A stretch of 64,000 bases of DNA from Bhargavaea sp. CC-171006. Lineage in GTDB: Bacteria; Bacillota; Bacilli; Bacillales_A; Planococcaceae. The translations under genes were made by a program, and so were the position numbers. The stretch lies in contig NZ_QUZH01000014.1 of assembly GCF_009761675.1 (NCBI RefSeq), forward strand, positions 1-64,000, read 5' to 3'. Positions within the stretch are counted from its first letter, which is position 1, and every line of letters begins with the position of its first letter. The notes beneath the pieces are model-generated. The model was not told the DNA's origin. It saw nothing but the letters and a program-made list of their open reading frames with translations, and did not search any database. This document shows, one piece after another, positions 8,061 through 16,147 of the stretch.

Positions 8061-9038
8061 ATGAAGAACACCGTAGTATGGGCCGCTATGTTATGCCTGA
8101 TTTCCGCAGTTTCCTGGGGAGCCATGTTTCCAGTTGCGAATCACGCATTTCAACATATCGACCCATTTTACTTCACACTTTTTCGGTATGGTTTTGTAAC
8201 GATTATTTTAGTTGTATGGCTGTTTTGGAAGGAAGGGAAGGAAGCTTTCCGTTTTGAAGGGAAGGGCCGGCTCCTTTGGTTTTTTGGAACAATGGCCTTT
8301 GCGGTTTATAATTTGCTGATTTTCTGGGGACAGGATTTATTGGGTGATCCGGGTACGATGATTGCTTCGATTATGGAATCGTTAATGCCTATGATTTCTA
8401 TTGTGATTGCTTGGGTGTTCATTAGGCAACGACCTCATGCATTTACGATGTTTTGTGTAGTTCTTGGGTTTGTCGGCGCATCGTTAGTCGTAACAAAAGG
8501 CGATTTCAGCGCCTTCTTCTCAGCTTCAAATGCAATCATTCCATCTTTATTGATCTTTATCGCAGTCGTTGGGTGGGTAGTGTACACGATGGGTGGAACC
8601 CGATTCAGTAACGATGGCTGGTCTGCATTGCGCTATTCGACTTTGAGCTGTTTGCTCGGAACGGCTACTGCGGCTGTTGTCGTGATTGGTGTAACGCTTA
8701 CAGGATATGTCTCATTTCCAACCGTTGAAACATTGACCATTACAAGCCCGCATCTTGCATTTATGGTCATCTTCCCTGGAGTGATCGCACTGGTGGGATG
8801 GAACTATGGCGTAAGTGTCATCACACCGTTGAATGGGTTGTTATTTCTTAACTTTGTGCCCGTCACAACGCTAGTCATTCAAATTTCCCAAGGTGTAAGC
8901 GTCACAGCTTATGATTATATCGGCACAGTTTTCATTATCGTATCCTTACTTTTAAACAATCTGTTTCTTCGGTTACAGCAGAAGAAAAGGGAAACAAAAG
9001 AGGATTTCAGAGGAAGATTGCAGGAAACGGAAGCATAA
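8061..9038 (+). CDS. EamA/DMT-superfamily transporter
   Basis: 325 residues, about ten hydrophobic segments in two homologous EamA halves (roughly 5-140 and 155-305), matching the ten-helix drug/metabolite exporter fold. AAGGAGAT precedes the ATG at 8061 by eight bases. The charged tail (LRLQQKKRETKEDF) is cytoplasmic. The divergent LysR gene is its probable regulator. Relatives export amino acids, purines or cysteine-pathway metabolites; no specificity motif is visible. Confidence 0.85.
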   Translation: MKNTVVWAAMLCLISAVSWGAMFPVANHAFQHIDPFYFTLFRYGFVTIILVVWLFWKEGKEAFRFEGKGRLLWFFGTMAFAVYNLLIFWGQDLLGDPGTMIASIMESLMPMISIVIAWVFIRQRPHAFTMFCVVLGFVGASLVVTKGDFSAFFSASNAIIPSLLIFIAVVGWVVYTMGGTRFSNDGWSALRYSTLSCLLGTATAAVVVIGVTLTGYVSFPTVETLTITSPHLAFMVIFPGVIALVGWNYGVSVITPLNGLLFLNFVPVTTLVIQISQGVSVTAYDYIGTVFIIVSLLLNNLFLRLQQKKRETKEDFRGRLQETEA

Positions 9039-9062
9039 GAGAGGGACTTGGCAAGGAATCGT

Positions 9063-9169
9063 GAGTTCCTACCTATGGGGGTGTGAATCCCTACGAAGGG
9101 GGGTGCGAGTTCCCACCTTCTCTATACTGAGCTCCTACCAAACTTGCCTGAATCTCCACCAACCCCAAT
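9063..9169. repeat. Degenerate 21-22 bp tandem repeat array 2 (GAGTTCCCACC family)
   Basis: Units start at 9063, 9085, 9107, 9129 and 9150. The first 78 bases differ from array 1 by only three C/T changes and have the same orientation, so the two arrays form direct repeats around the LysR/EamA pair. It ends at the convergent terminator at 9170. Confidence 0.8.
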
Positions 9170-9203
9170 AAAGCCCGGACGGGAATCCGTCCGGGCTTTC
9201 CTT
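9170..9203. terminator. Bidirectional terminator between EamA and NRAMP-like genes
   Basis: AAAGCCCGGAC / GTCCGGGCTTT, eleven perfect pairs, with A and T runs on both sides; it serves the converging genes at 8061 and 9211. Confidence 0.85.
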
Positions 9204-9210
9204 TATGCTT

Positions 9211-10461
9211 TTATCCAAGAAACGCCCCGATCGCATCGACCAGGCTGTAGATACCGAGTCCCGCGCAGATGATCACGACAACCCCGCCGATGATGTTCTG
9301 AGTGAGGTTGTTGGCGTAGCCGCCGAGGCGCTTTTTGTTGTTGACGATGACGAGCAAAAGGAACGCGATGAATGGCAGCAAAATCCCGTTGATCGCCTGA
9401 GCGAAGATGATGACCGAGACGACTTCAAAGCCGGTCAGTGTGGAGAAGATGCCGAAGACCGTAATGCCGGCAAATACCGCTTTAAATCGTTTGTCTTTCA
9501 TGCCGTTTTTCCAGCCGAGGAGGCCGGAGATGGTGTAGGCGGCGCCGAGCGGACCCGCGAGCGCGGAGGACAAACCTGCCGCGAAGAATCCGATTCCGAT
9601 GAAGGCGGATGACCAGCTGCCGAGCACGGGCTCGAGCTGGATGGACAGGTCGCCGACGCTTTCAACAGTCATGCCTTTCATCACCGTCGCGGAGGTAATC
9701 AGGATGGCCGCGGTGATCAGCCCGCCGATCAGGATCGAGATCATGCTGTCCCTGCGCGATTCTTTCAGATCGTCCGGGCTTTTCCATCGTTCGTTCACCG
9801 TTGCGGCGTGGAGGAACAGGTTATACGGCACGACCGTCGTCCCGATCAATGCGATGACCGTGATGATCGAGCCCAACGGAATCGATGGCAGGAAGGCCCC
9901 CTGGAACACCTCGCCGATGTTGGGCCTGACCACGATCATCGTCGTGATGAACGTGATGCCCATGACAAGCACGAGCCCGATCATGAACTTCTCAACAATC
10001 TTGTAGGACCCTTTCAGTGCCAGGAACAAAATGATGATGCCGAGCACGGGGCCGATTACTTTCTGCGGCAGCCCGGTAAGGATCGACAGGCCGGTGGAGC
10101 CGCCCATCAGGTCGCCCGTGATGTAGGCGGTGCTCCCGACGGTGATGGCCACGATGACGAGCGTCATCGTCCCGTATTTGATGATCGGATTGGAAAACTG
10201 CTCGGCGATGGCCTCCCCTAGGCCCTTTTGCGTAATGATGCCGAGCCGTGCGCTCATTTCCTGCAGGATGATCGTCGCGAGAATCGAGAACACGACCGCC
10301 CAGAGAAGGGCATATCCGAACGAAGCCCCGGCCCGTGTCGCCGTCGTGACCGTACCCGGTCCGATAAAGCTTGCGACGATGACCATTCCCGGACCGATGG
10401 ATTTAAGCCGCTCCACCAGTCCCCTTCTGGGAGCCTCCGATTTGCTTACGGTTGTTTCCAT
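9211..10461 (-). CDS. NRAMP-family transporter with non-canonical metal site
   Basis: 416 residues, eleven or so membrane segments, clear NRAMP fold. In classical MntH proteins helix 1 carries DPGN and helix 6 MPHNLYLHS. Here helix 1 reads FIGPGTVTTATRAG and helix 6 VVPYNLFLHAA, so the metal-binding Asp, Asn and Met are all replaced (GPGT; VPYN). It therefore belongs with divergent NRAMP relatives such as YcsG-type proteins, whose substrate may not be Mn2+. It is last in a minus-strand set after a ureohydrolase and a YheO-type regulator, suggesting it feeds the enzyme with substrate or metal. GGGGTG precedes the ATG. Confidence 0.8.
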   Translation of the reverse strand: METTVSKSEAPRRGLVERLKSIGPGMVIVASFIGPGTVTTATRAGASFGYALLWAVVFSILATIILQEMSARLGIITQKGLGEAIAEQFSNPIIKYGTMTLVIVAITVGSTAYITGDLMGGSTGLSILTGLPQKVIGPVLGIIILFLALKGSYKIVEKFMIGLVLVMGITFITTMIVVRPNIGEVFQGAFLPSIPLGSIITVIALIGTTVVPYNLFLHAATVNERWKSPDDLKESRRDSMISILIGGLITAAILITSATVMKGMTVESVGDLSIQLEPVLGSWSSAFIGIGFFAAGLSSALAGPLGAAYTISGLLGWKNGMKDKRFKAVFAGITVFGIFSTLTGFEVVSVIIFAQAINGILLPFIAFLLLVIVNNKKRLGGYANNLTQNIIGGVVVIICAGLGIYSLVDAIGAFLG

Positions 10462-10535
10462 CCTTCCACCCCTTTTGATAGTTTCCCCCTAAAGCGTTTT
10501 CAACTTTGCCGAAGGCGGTGCGGCCTTTGGGGCCG

Positions 10536-11177
10536 TCACCGGGTTTCGTCCAGATAGTTGTAGACCGACTGTTTCGTGACGCCGAGCACCGCGCCGATGC
10601 GTTCGGCGGCCCCCTGGATCAGGAACACGCCGTTTTCCTCGAGCTTTTTCACGAACCGAACCTTTTCGCTTTTCTTCATCTTTTCGATCGGGACGCCGAC
10701 TTCACTCAGGGCATCATCGATCAGCTTCTCGAACACCTCTCCGACTGTCTGAGCGTAGGACTCTTTAGGAGGGGCGAATTGATCTTTCATCCCGGCGGTG
10801 AACTCGCTGATAACGGAATCCATCTCCGCGAATGCCGAGATGTCGAAGTTGATGCCCATGAGGCCGATGACCTTGCCCCGGCTGTCGCGGATAAACGATG
10901 TGGACGTCCGGATGAACTTCCCGTCCTCGGTCCGGGTGACCTGCCCGAGCATGTCTTCGATCTCGTCCCCGTGGTTCTTGAGTTCCTTCAGGATCACCTC
11001 GGTCGTCGGCGCGCCGATCTTCCGGCCCGTGACGTTCCCGGTGATATAGATGAGGGAAGACTCGAGGTCGCTCAGATTATGGATCACTACTTCGCAGCGG
11101 CTGCCGAACGTCGCTGCGATCATGTCGGCGATCGGGATGTAGCGGTTGAATATGTCCTGATGTTCCTTGGCTGTCAT
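10536..11177 (-). CDS. YheO-like PAS / helix-turn-helix regulator
   Basis: 213 residues. Residues 8-120 match the YheO-like PAS domain (YIPIADMIAATFGSRCEVVI, HNLSDLESSLIYITGN, GLMGINFDIS), and the C-terminal 60 residues form a HTH_22 domain (IQGAAERIGAVLGVTKQSVY). E. coli DauR, which controls D-arginine catabolism, has this architecture. The start has AGGTGA four bases upstream. It sits 21 bases after the ureohydrolase gene and before the transporter gene, so it is likely their local regulator, sensing a guanidino compound or amino acid; the ligand is inference. Confidence 0.85.
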   Translation of the reverse strand: MTAKEHQDIFNRYIPIADMIAATFGSRCEVVIHNLSDLESSLIYITGNVTGRKIGAPTTEVILKELKNHGDEIEDMLGQVTRTEDGKFIRTSTSFIRDSRGKVIGLMGINFDISAFAEMDSVISEFTAGMKDQFAPPKESYAQTVGEVFEKLIDDALSEVGVPIEKMKKSEKVRFVKKLEENGVFLIQGAAERIGAVLGVTKQSVYNYLDETR

Positions 11178-11198
11178 GATTTCACCTGTTCTGTTTTA

Positions 11199-12173
11199 TT
11201 AGCTTCTGGAGCTGACCGTCTCCTGGCTGCTGCTTTCCTGCTTTTTTTGCTGATGCAGCGCATGGCCCGCGAGTGCATACAGCACGACTGTCGATACGAA
11301 GTGCGCGGAGTTCTGGTTGGCGTCCTGCTGCGGGTACACTTCGACGAAGTCCATGCCGATGATGCCTTTTTTCGTGAACTCGTGGACGAGCGTGACGAGT
11401 TCATAAGAAGTGATGCCGTTGCCGTCGACCGGTCCGCCCGGGTTGAAGGCGAAGTCGAGCACATCACTGCAGATGCTCAGGTACACGCAGTCGACGTCCT
11501 TGCTTGCCATCTCGTAGATTTCATCTGCGAGTTCCTTCAGGTCGCGGCCCCGGATATCGTTGACCGTCAGCGTGACCGCACCGGCATCACGCGCGATCTT
11601 CCCGCTGTCCGGCTTGTTGCGCGGTCCGTGGATGCCGGTGTGGATCAGGCTTTCATTGCGCACGCCGTCGAGTTCATACAGTCGCGCGAACGGCGTGGAG
11701 CGGGCGTACTTGTCACCCTGATAATGCGGCATGTTGTCATAGTGTGCATCCAGGTGGATGATCCCGACCTTCTTGCCTGTCGTCTCAGTGAGCGACTTGA
11801 TGATCGGGTACGTGATCCCGTGGTCGCCGCCGAGCCCGATCAGGAACTTGCCGCTTTTCCAGAGTTCTGAGGTGAAACCGGAAATCCGGTCCATCGTCTC
11901 CTCTACATCCGCCGGCACGACATCGATGTCCCCGGCGTCCCCCAGACGGATATGCTCAAACACATCGATATGGTCAAGTTCCGGAAGATAGCCGCTGTAG
12001 CGTCCCGACGCCAGACGAATCACCTTCGGCCCCAGCTCGCAGCCCGTGTAATCCCCCCACGTCACCGCACCTTCCCAAGGCACCCCGTAGACAACCGCGT
12101 CGATATCCGTGGTGTCCTTCGACTTGGAAATGTTCTTCGCATCGAGGAAACATGGTGTATTGCCGTATAGCAT
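11199..12173 (-). CDS. Arginase/agmatinase-family ureohydrolase with altered metal motif
   Basis: 324 residues from the ATG at 12173 (AAAGGATGAT upstream); an in-frame extension to 12242 would overlap the promoter and is rejected. Family motifs: GGDHG (usually GGDHS), HLDAHYD (intact DAHxD), and SICSDVLDFAFNPGG where the family has S-F-D-x-D-x-x-D. The first Asp of that motif, which bridges both Mn ions in arginase, is a Cys here, while the second Asp remains. Members hydrolyse arginine, agmatine, guanidinobutyrate, formiminoglutamate or guanidine. Operon with a DauR-like regulator and NRAMP-like transporter suggests a dedicated guanidino-compound pathway. Confidence 0.78.
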   Translation of the reverse strand: MLYGNTPCFLDAKNISKSKDTTDIDAVVYGVPWEGAVTWGDYTGCELGPKVIRLASGRYSGYLPELDHIDVFEHIRLGDAGDIDVVPADVEETMDRISGFTSELWKSGKFLIGLGGDHGITYPIIKSLTETTGKKVGIIHLDAHYDNMPHYQGDKYARSTPFARLYELDGVRNESLIHTGIHGPRNKPDSGKIARDAGAVTLTVNDIRGRDLKELADEIYEMASKDVDCVYLSICSDVLDFAFNPGGPVDGNGITSYELVTLVHEFTKKGIIGMDFVEVYPQQDANQNSAHFVSTVVLYALAGHALHQQKKQESSSQETVSSRS

Positions 12174-12213
12174 GAAATCATCCTTTCTTGAGAGATTGGA
12201 AGTTATTAGTGCA

Positions 12214-12266
12214 ATAGTACGTAGGTTTTTAGCATTAGTCAAATAATCTTTTACTTTTTGTAAAAG
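12214..12266 (-). promoter_or_regulatory. Promoter and upstream palindrome of the ureohydrolase operon
   Basis: Minus strand: -35 TTGACT (12242-12237), 17-base spacer, -10 TACTAT (12219-12214). Immediately upstream is a perfect inverted repeat CTTTTAC-N5-GTAAAAG (12248-12266), placed where an activator such as the YheO-like protein could bind. Confidence 0.6.
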
Positions 12267-12304
12267 TTATGTATTAGGGGCCTTCGGTATGAGGGCATAC
12301 AGGC

Positions 12305-12412
12305 GAGTCCCCACCTCACCCCCTCTGAGTCCCCACCTATAGGGGGCTGAATCACTACCTCCACCCCGTTGAATCACTACGAATAGGGAGCAAATCCCCA
12401 CCTCCACCCAAA
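12305..12412. repeat. Degenerate 21-22 bp tandem repeat array 3 (GAGTTCCCACC family)
   Basis: Five units begin at 12305, 12327, 12349, 12371 and 12392, with cores GAGTCCCCACC or GAATCACTACC. It is more diverged than arrays 1 and 2 but has the same period and orientation, and again lies next to a terminator (12419). Confidence 0.7.
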
Positions 12413-12418
12413 ACAAAT

Positions 12419-12447
12419 CGGGTCCGGAAATGCTGCTTCCGGACCCG
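12419..12447 (-). terminator. Terminator after the truncated acetyltransferase
   Basis: CGGGTCCGGAA / TTCCGGACCCG, eleven pairs, followed on the minus strand by ATTTGTTTT. Confidence 0.7.
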
Positions 12448-12453
12448 TTCCCT

Positions 12454-12920
12454 TTATTGACCGTATTTCTCCAAAAATCGCTCCAAGTCATTGAGTTCCT
12501 CAAAGCGCTCTTCGATCACTTCTCTCGGCCAGTCCCACCAGGCGATCCGCTGGAGCTTGTCCGCGATCTCCTTCGGGAAACGGTCCTTGATCTTTTTCGC
12601 CGGAACCCCGCCGACGATCGTATACGGCGCCACATCCTTCGTCACCACCGCTCCTGATGCAATCACCGCTCCGTCCCCGATCGTGACGTCCTTCATGATG
12701 ATTGCACCGTGGCCGATCCAGACATCATGGCCGATCTTCACCCGGTGGGAACGCCGCCAATCAAAAATCTCCTCGTCATCCGTATCTGCAAAAACGTACG
12801 AACGGCGCCGGTACGTCATATGATGCTGGGTGACCCGCTCCACCGGATGATTTACGGGGTTAATGCACACCTGCGCCGCCACAGAGCAGTACTTGCCGAC
12901 AATCGTAAAGATCCTCGGAC
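12454..12920 (-). pseudogene. Hexapeptide-repeat acetyltransferase (CAT/Xat type), 5' end lost
   Basis: The frame encodes the C-terminal two thirds of a left-handed beta-helix acetyltransferase: FTIVGKYCSVAAQVCINP, NHPVERVTQHH (the conserved His region), VWIGHGAIIMKDVTIGDG, VVGGVPAKKI-like tail. Family members are about 205-215 residues; here the similarity stops about 155 codons from the stop, at 12900-12920, where the sequence turns into the 3' end of a PoNi gene read on the other strand. The string aatcgtaaagatcctcgg fits both genes, so the breakpoint lies within it. A GTG at 12882 could still start a 142-residue product, but the first beta-helix coils are missing, so it is probably non-functional. 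Confidence 0.75.
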
Positions 12921-12985
12921 TGGATGACAGCAGCCTAAAAGACGTCCCCTACTACCCGTATGACATGGTTCACTATAAAGGCTAA
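12902..12985 (+). pseudogene. 3'-end remnant of a PoNi-family immunity gene
   Basis: Codons from 12902 read IVKILGLDDSSLKDVPYYPY and then DMVHYKG and TAA, nearly identical to the last 27 residues of the seven full genes that follow. Everything upstream has been replaced by the truncated acetyltransferase. The terminator copy behind it (12989-13020) is the same type as those at 13857 and 19308, so gene tail and terminator travel together. Confidence 0.85.
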
Positions 12986-12988
12986 AAG

Positions 12989-13020
12989 AAAAGCGTCCGC
13001 GATGGGCGCTTTTCTTTTTC
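12989..13020 (+). terminator. Terminator after PoNi remnant
   Basis: AAAAGCG-tccgcgatggg-CGCTTTT followed by CTTTTT. A near copy lies just after 13851 and another after 19307. Confidence 0.7.
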
Positions 13021-13116
13021 AAGTCCTTCCTCTAAAAGACCCTGCCACCGCTCACTTCTCAGACAGCACTGATACCCTTAACTCCAATGGTATTGCAAGC
13101 TAATTGAAGGGAATCG

Positions 13117-13851
13117 ATGCTGATGAGAGACCACCTCAAAGACGAGGATTATTTCAAGGATTATATCGAACAACATCATTCCGCAATTGTGGAGTTTGAG
13201 GACTTGGCGGAGCAGCTGATCAATGAGCGTGGCGCTGACGATAGAGGTGTCTACAGTGCATACATTTCGTTGAGTGGATACTATTTCAACAAAGCGATTT
13301 CTTTGTATTCTGCCGGGTATTCGATGGATGAAATTAAAGATATTCTCCCACCGCTAATCGATTCCATGGAGAAAACCTGGGATCCCGGCGTCATTAAGGA
13401 TTATGACTATTACCTGGAAACGGTCTGGCTACTGGCCATCGGAATCATGTTAGAAATTGAAGATTCACTGTTCGCTCGGCTGGAGAAGTTAGCCCAGGTT
13501 TATAAGGAGCAAGATGCCTTGGTTGATTTCCTTCTGAATTCCCGTCGTTCTGGATGGGAGCCTCATCACTCCACATTCTTATTTGGGTTGCCTTACAAAA
13601 AACTTCTGCCGGTCATTCATGGCGATGTTTCTGAACAACAAACCCAGAAGCCAGAATCCTACTTGAAAAATGATTGGTATAAGGGGCATAAAAAAGCGTG
13701 GTGGTATGAGGCGCACCATGATGATGACATCATCTACCCCGGATACTGGAGCTTTGAAAGCGGTGCAATCGTAAAGATTCTCGGGCTGGATGACAGTTGC
13801 CTGAAAGACGTTCCCTACTACCCCTATGACATGGTTCACTATAAGGACTGA
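13117..13851 (+). CDS. PoNi-family (DUF1910/DUF1911) immunity protein, paralogue 1
   Basis: 244 residues from ATG 13117 with GAAGGGA upstream (ATG 13123 is an alternative). The N-terminal half (1-125, DUF1910-like) is helical; the C-terminal half (130-244, DUF1911/PoNi_C) carries WYKGHKKAWWYEAHH, GYWSFESGAIVKILGLDD and the ending YYPYDMVHYKD. PoNi proteins neutralise PoNe DNase toxins delivered by type VI/VII secretion. No toxin gene is adjacent, so this and its paralogues look like an orphan immunity bank. It is separated from paralogue 2 by a terminator-like hairpin at 13857-13885, so it may have its own promoter. Confidence 0.85.
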   Translation: MLMRDHLKDEDYFKDYIEQHHSAIVEFEDLAEQLINERGADDRGVYSAYISLSGYYFNKAISLYSAGYSMDEIKDILPPLIDSMEKTWDPGVIKDYDYYLETVWLLAIGIMLEIEDSLFARLEKLAQVYKEQDALVDFLLNSRRSGWEPHHSTFLFGLPYKKLLPVIHGDVSEQQTQKPESYLKNDWYKGHKKAWWYEAHHDDDIIYPGYWSFESGAIVKILGLDDSCLKDVPYYPYDMVHYKD

Positions 13852-13967
13852 AAAGAATGCGTCCGCAACGGGCGCTTTTCTTTTTTATTTCTTCTCCACT
13901 ATACCTACTGGCCAAAACTCCAAATGGTAAACTGTTGGTAACGGATGTCTGGTTAAGGAGAATAGAT

Positions 13968-14702
13968 ATGATGAGAGACCGTATGAAGGATGAAGGCTAT
14001 TTCAAGGATTACATCGAAAACTATCATTCCGCAATCGGTGAGTTAGAGAATCTAGTGGAACAGTTAATTTACGAGCGCGGAATAGGCGATGAAGGTGTCG
14101 ATAACACCTATAACTCCCTGAGTGTTTACTCTTACAGCAAGTTGATTGCCAAGTATTCTGCCGGACGCCCGCTTCATGAAATCAAGGACGCCCTTCCAAA
14201 GCTGATCGATCTGATGGAAAGAAGCCGGCCTACAAATGCAATTGGAAACTATGACGATTACCTTGAAGTGGTCTGGCTGCTCTCTATAGGAGTCATGCTG
14301 GAGATCGACGAGACATCGCTCTCCCGTGTGAAACAGCTGGCAATGATCTATGAGGAGGATGCTTTGGTTGATTTTCTGCTGAACCCTCGGGATTCACGCC
14401 CCAAGTCCACCTTCTTGTTTGGCCGCCCCTACAAAAACCTTCTGCCGATCATCAGCGGTACCGACCCTGCTCAGCAGGTCCTCAGTCTAAAATCATACTT
14501 GGAGGATGATTGGTATAAAGGCCATGGCAAGGCATGGTGGTTTGATTCCCACTTAATTGATGACATAATCTATCCCGGCTACTGGAGTTTCGAGAGCGGA
14601 GCTATTGTGAAGATCTTGGATCTGGATGATAGCAGTTTGAAGAACGTCCCCTATTACCCGTATGACATGGTGCATTTCAAGAAACGAGAGGGCCAAAGAT
14701 GA
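13968..14702 (+). CDS. PoNi-family immunity protein, paralogue 2
   Basis: 244 residues. ATG at 13968 is chosen because AAGGAG lies seven bases upstream and the product then starts MMRDRMKDEGYF like its sisters; the frame is open to 13857 but that stretch is a terminator. Compared with paralogue 1 the first 25 and last 60 residues are closely kept, while residues 35-170 differ much more (VDNTYNSLSVYSYSKLIAKY against VYSAYISLSGYYFNKAISLY). It keeps GYWSFESGAIVKIL but ends HFKKREGQR. Its stop overlaps the next start (ATGA at 14699). Confidence 0.85.
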   Translation: MMRDRMKDEGYFKDYIENYHSAIGELENLVEQLIYERGIGDEGVDNTYNSLSVYSYSKLIAKYSAGRPLHEIKDALPKLIDLMERSRPTNAIGNYDDYLEVVWLLSIGVMLEIDETSLSRVKQLAMIYEEDALVDFLLNPRDSRPKSTFLFGRPYKNLLPIISGTDPAQQVLSLKSYLEDDWYKGHGKAWWFDSHLIDDIIYPGYWSFESGAIVKILDLDDSSLKNVPYYPYDMVHFKKREGQR

Positions 14703-15412
14703 GAGATACCCGCAAGAACAAATCGTATTTTGAAGGTTACTTAGAATTTTATGAAATGCAGATCAATAGGTTCAAGGATGCCATGGCAACGATCATTTCT
14801 GAAAGAGGTACCGATGATAAAGGAGTTCAGAGCGGGTTTGTTTCACTCAACGTGTTTTATTTCAACAAGCTGATTGCCATGTACTCAGCGGGCTGCACGA
14901 TTGATGAGATCAAGAAGTTTATCCCGGAAGTCATCGATAACTTGGAGAAAGCTTGGAGGCCATCGGTAATCAAGAGCTACGATTATTACATGAAGTGCGT
15001 CTGGATGCTGTCGATCGGCTACATGCTCGAGCTTGATGAGAAGCAGATGGACCGGCTTAGGCGCTTGGGAGAGACCTACCGGAATCGGGATGCGTTAATT
15101 GATTTCCTCCTGGATCGCCGGATTGAAAACAAGGAATTCTTCCTGGACGAGCCTTATCTGAAGCTTTGGGATGTGATGACAGGCAGTGATTCATCGGATC
15201 AGGTTAATCAGTTAAAGGCATACCTGGAAAACGACTGGTATGAGGGACACGAGGATGCCGGCTGGCACAATACCCACCACAAAGAAGACTTTGTTTACCG
15301 GGGCTATTGGAGCTTCGAGAGCGGCGCGATTGTGAAGATACTGGGGCTGGATGATGAGAGTCTGAAGGATGCCCTTTATTACCCGTACGACATGGTTCAT
15401 TACATAGATTGA
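14699..15412 (+). CDS. PoNi-family immunity protein, paralogue 3
   Basis: 237 residues, translationally coupled to paralogue 2. N-terminus MRDTRKNKSYFEGYLEFYEM; it has WYEGHEDAGWHNTHH where paralogues 1, 2 and 6 have an AWW form, so the array falls into AWW and GWH subtypes. C-terminus GYWSFESGAIVKILGLDD then ALYYPYDMVHYID (the usual DVPYYP has become DALYYP). Intact. Confidence 0.85.
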   Translation: MRDTRKNKSYFEGYLEFYEMQINRFKDAMATIISERGTDDKGVQSGFVSLNVFYFNKLIAMYSAGCTIDEIKKFIPEVIDNLEKAWRPSVIKSYDYYMKCVWMLSIGYMLELDEKQMDRLRRLGETYRNRDALIDFLLDRRIENKEFFLDEPYLKLWDVMTGSDSSDQVNQLKAYLENDWYEGHEDAGWHNTHHKEDFVYRGYWSFESGAIVKILGLDDESLKDALYYPYDMVHYID

Positions 15413-15430
15413 GCTGGGAGTGCATTCGAT

Positions 15431-16147
15431 TTGATTAGAGACCACATGAAAGACGCTGATTACTTTGAAGGTTTTTTGGACTTTCACGATGCAAGAATTG
15501 AGAAATTCGAGAACGTGGCAGCCACTCTTATCGAAGAAAGAGGTGCCGAGGATAAGGGTGTTCACTCGTTATTTATTGCATTGAATGTGTTTTATTTCAG
15601 CAAGCTGATCGCCATGTATTCAGCCGGCCGTCCTCTTGATGAAGTCAAGGACTTCCTCCCAGACGTGGTGAACAGCATGGAACGCTCCAAAGATCCATTG
15701 GTTCACGAGTCTTACGATTACTATGTTGAGACCATCTGGCTTTCCTCCATCGGAATCATGCTGGAAGTCGACCAGGGACTGTGGTCCAGAATAGAACAGT
15801 TGCTAAGTATTTATCACGACCAGGATGCACTGGCTGAATTTCTTTTGAACAGAAATATGAAATCGAGAAAAACAAAGTTCTTTATTAATCGGCCCTATTC
15901 AAAGTTATATGGAGTCATCACTAGCACCCATCAAGATGTAAAGAAACTCGCAGATTACCTGAGACATCACTGGTACCCCGCGCACGACATCGCCGGCTGG
16001 CATGATACCCACGGGATCGATGATTTTGTCTACCATGGATACTGGAGCTTCGAGAGCGGAGCGATTGTAAAGATCTTGGGGTTGGACGACAACAGCCTGA
16101 AGGACGTCCCCTATTACCCGTATGACATGGTGCACTACAAAGGATGA
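15431..16147 (+). CDS. PoNi-family immunity protein, paralogue 4
   Basis: 238 residues from a TTG at 15431 (MIRDHMKDADYF), with GGGAG about ten bases upstream; 18 bases separate it from paralogue 3. GWH subtype (AGWHDTHGIDDFVYHGYW). It and paralogue 5 share the N-terminal DAxIxKFE pattern, suggesting a recent duplication. Ends YYPYDMVHYKG; the stop overlaps the next ATG by four bases. Confidence 0.85.
   Translation: MIRDHMKDADYFEGFLDFHDARIEKFENVAATLIEERGAEDKGVHSLFIALNVFYFSKLIAMYSAGRPLDEVKDFLPDVVNSMERSKDPLVHESYDYYVETIWLSSIGIMLEVDQGLWSRIEQLLSIYHDQDALAEFLLNRNMKSRKTKFFINRPYSKLYGVITSTHQDVKKLADYLRHHWYPAHDIAGWHDTHGIDDFVYHGYWSFESGAIVKILGLDDNSLKDVPYYPYDMVHYKG

Noticed and set aside
10506-11870. Open frame of about 450 codons on the plus strand
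   Set aside because: Runs antisense across two well-supported genes (YheO-like regulator and ureohydrolase) and their gap.
12454-12882. Intact 142-residue acetyltransferase starting at GTG 12882
   Set aside because: Similarity to the family continues upstream of that GTG (FTIVGKYCS) and then breaks at the PoNi junction, so it is a truncated gene rather than a short family member.
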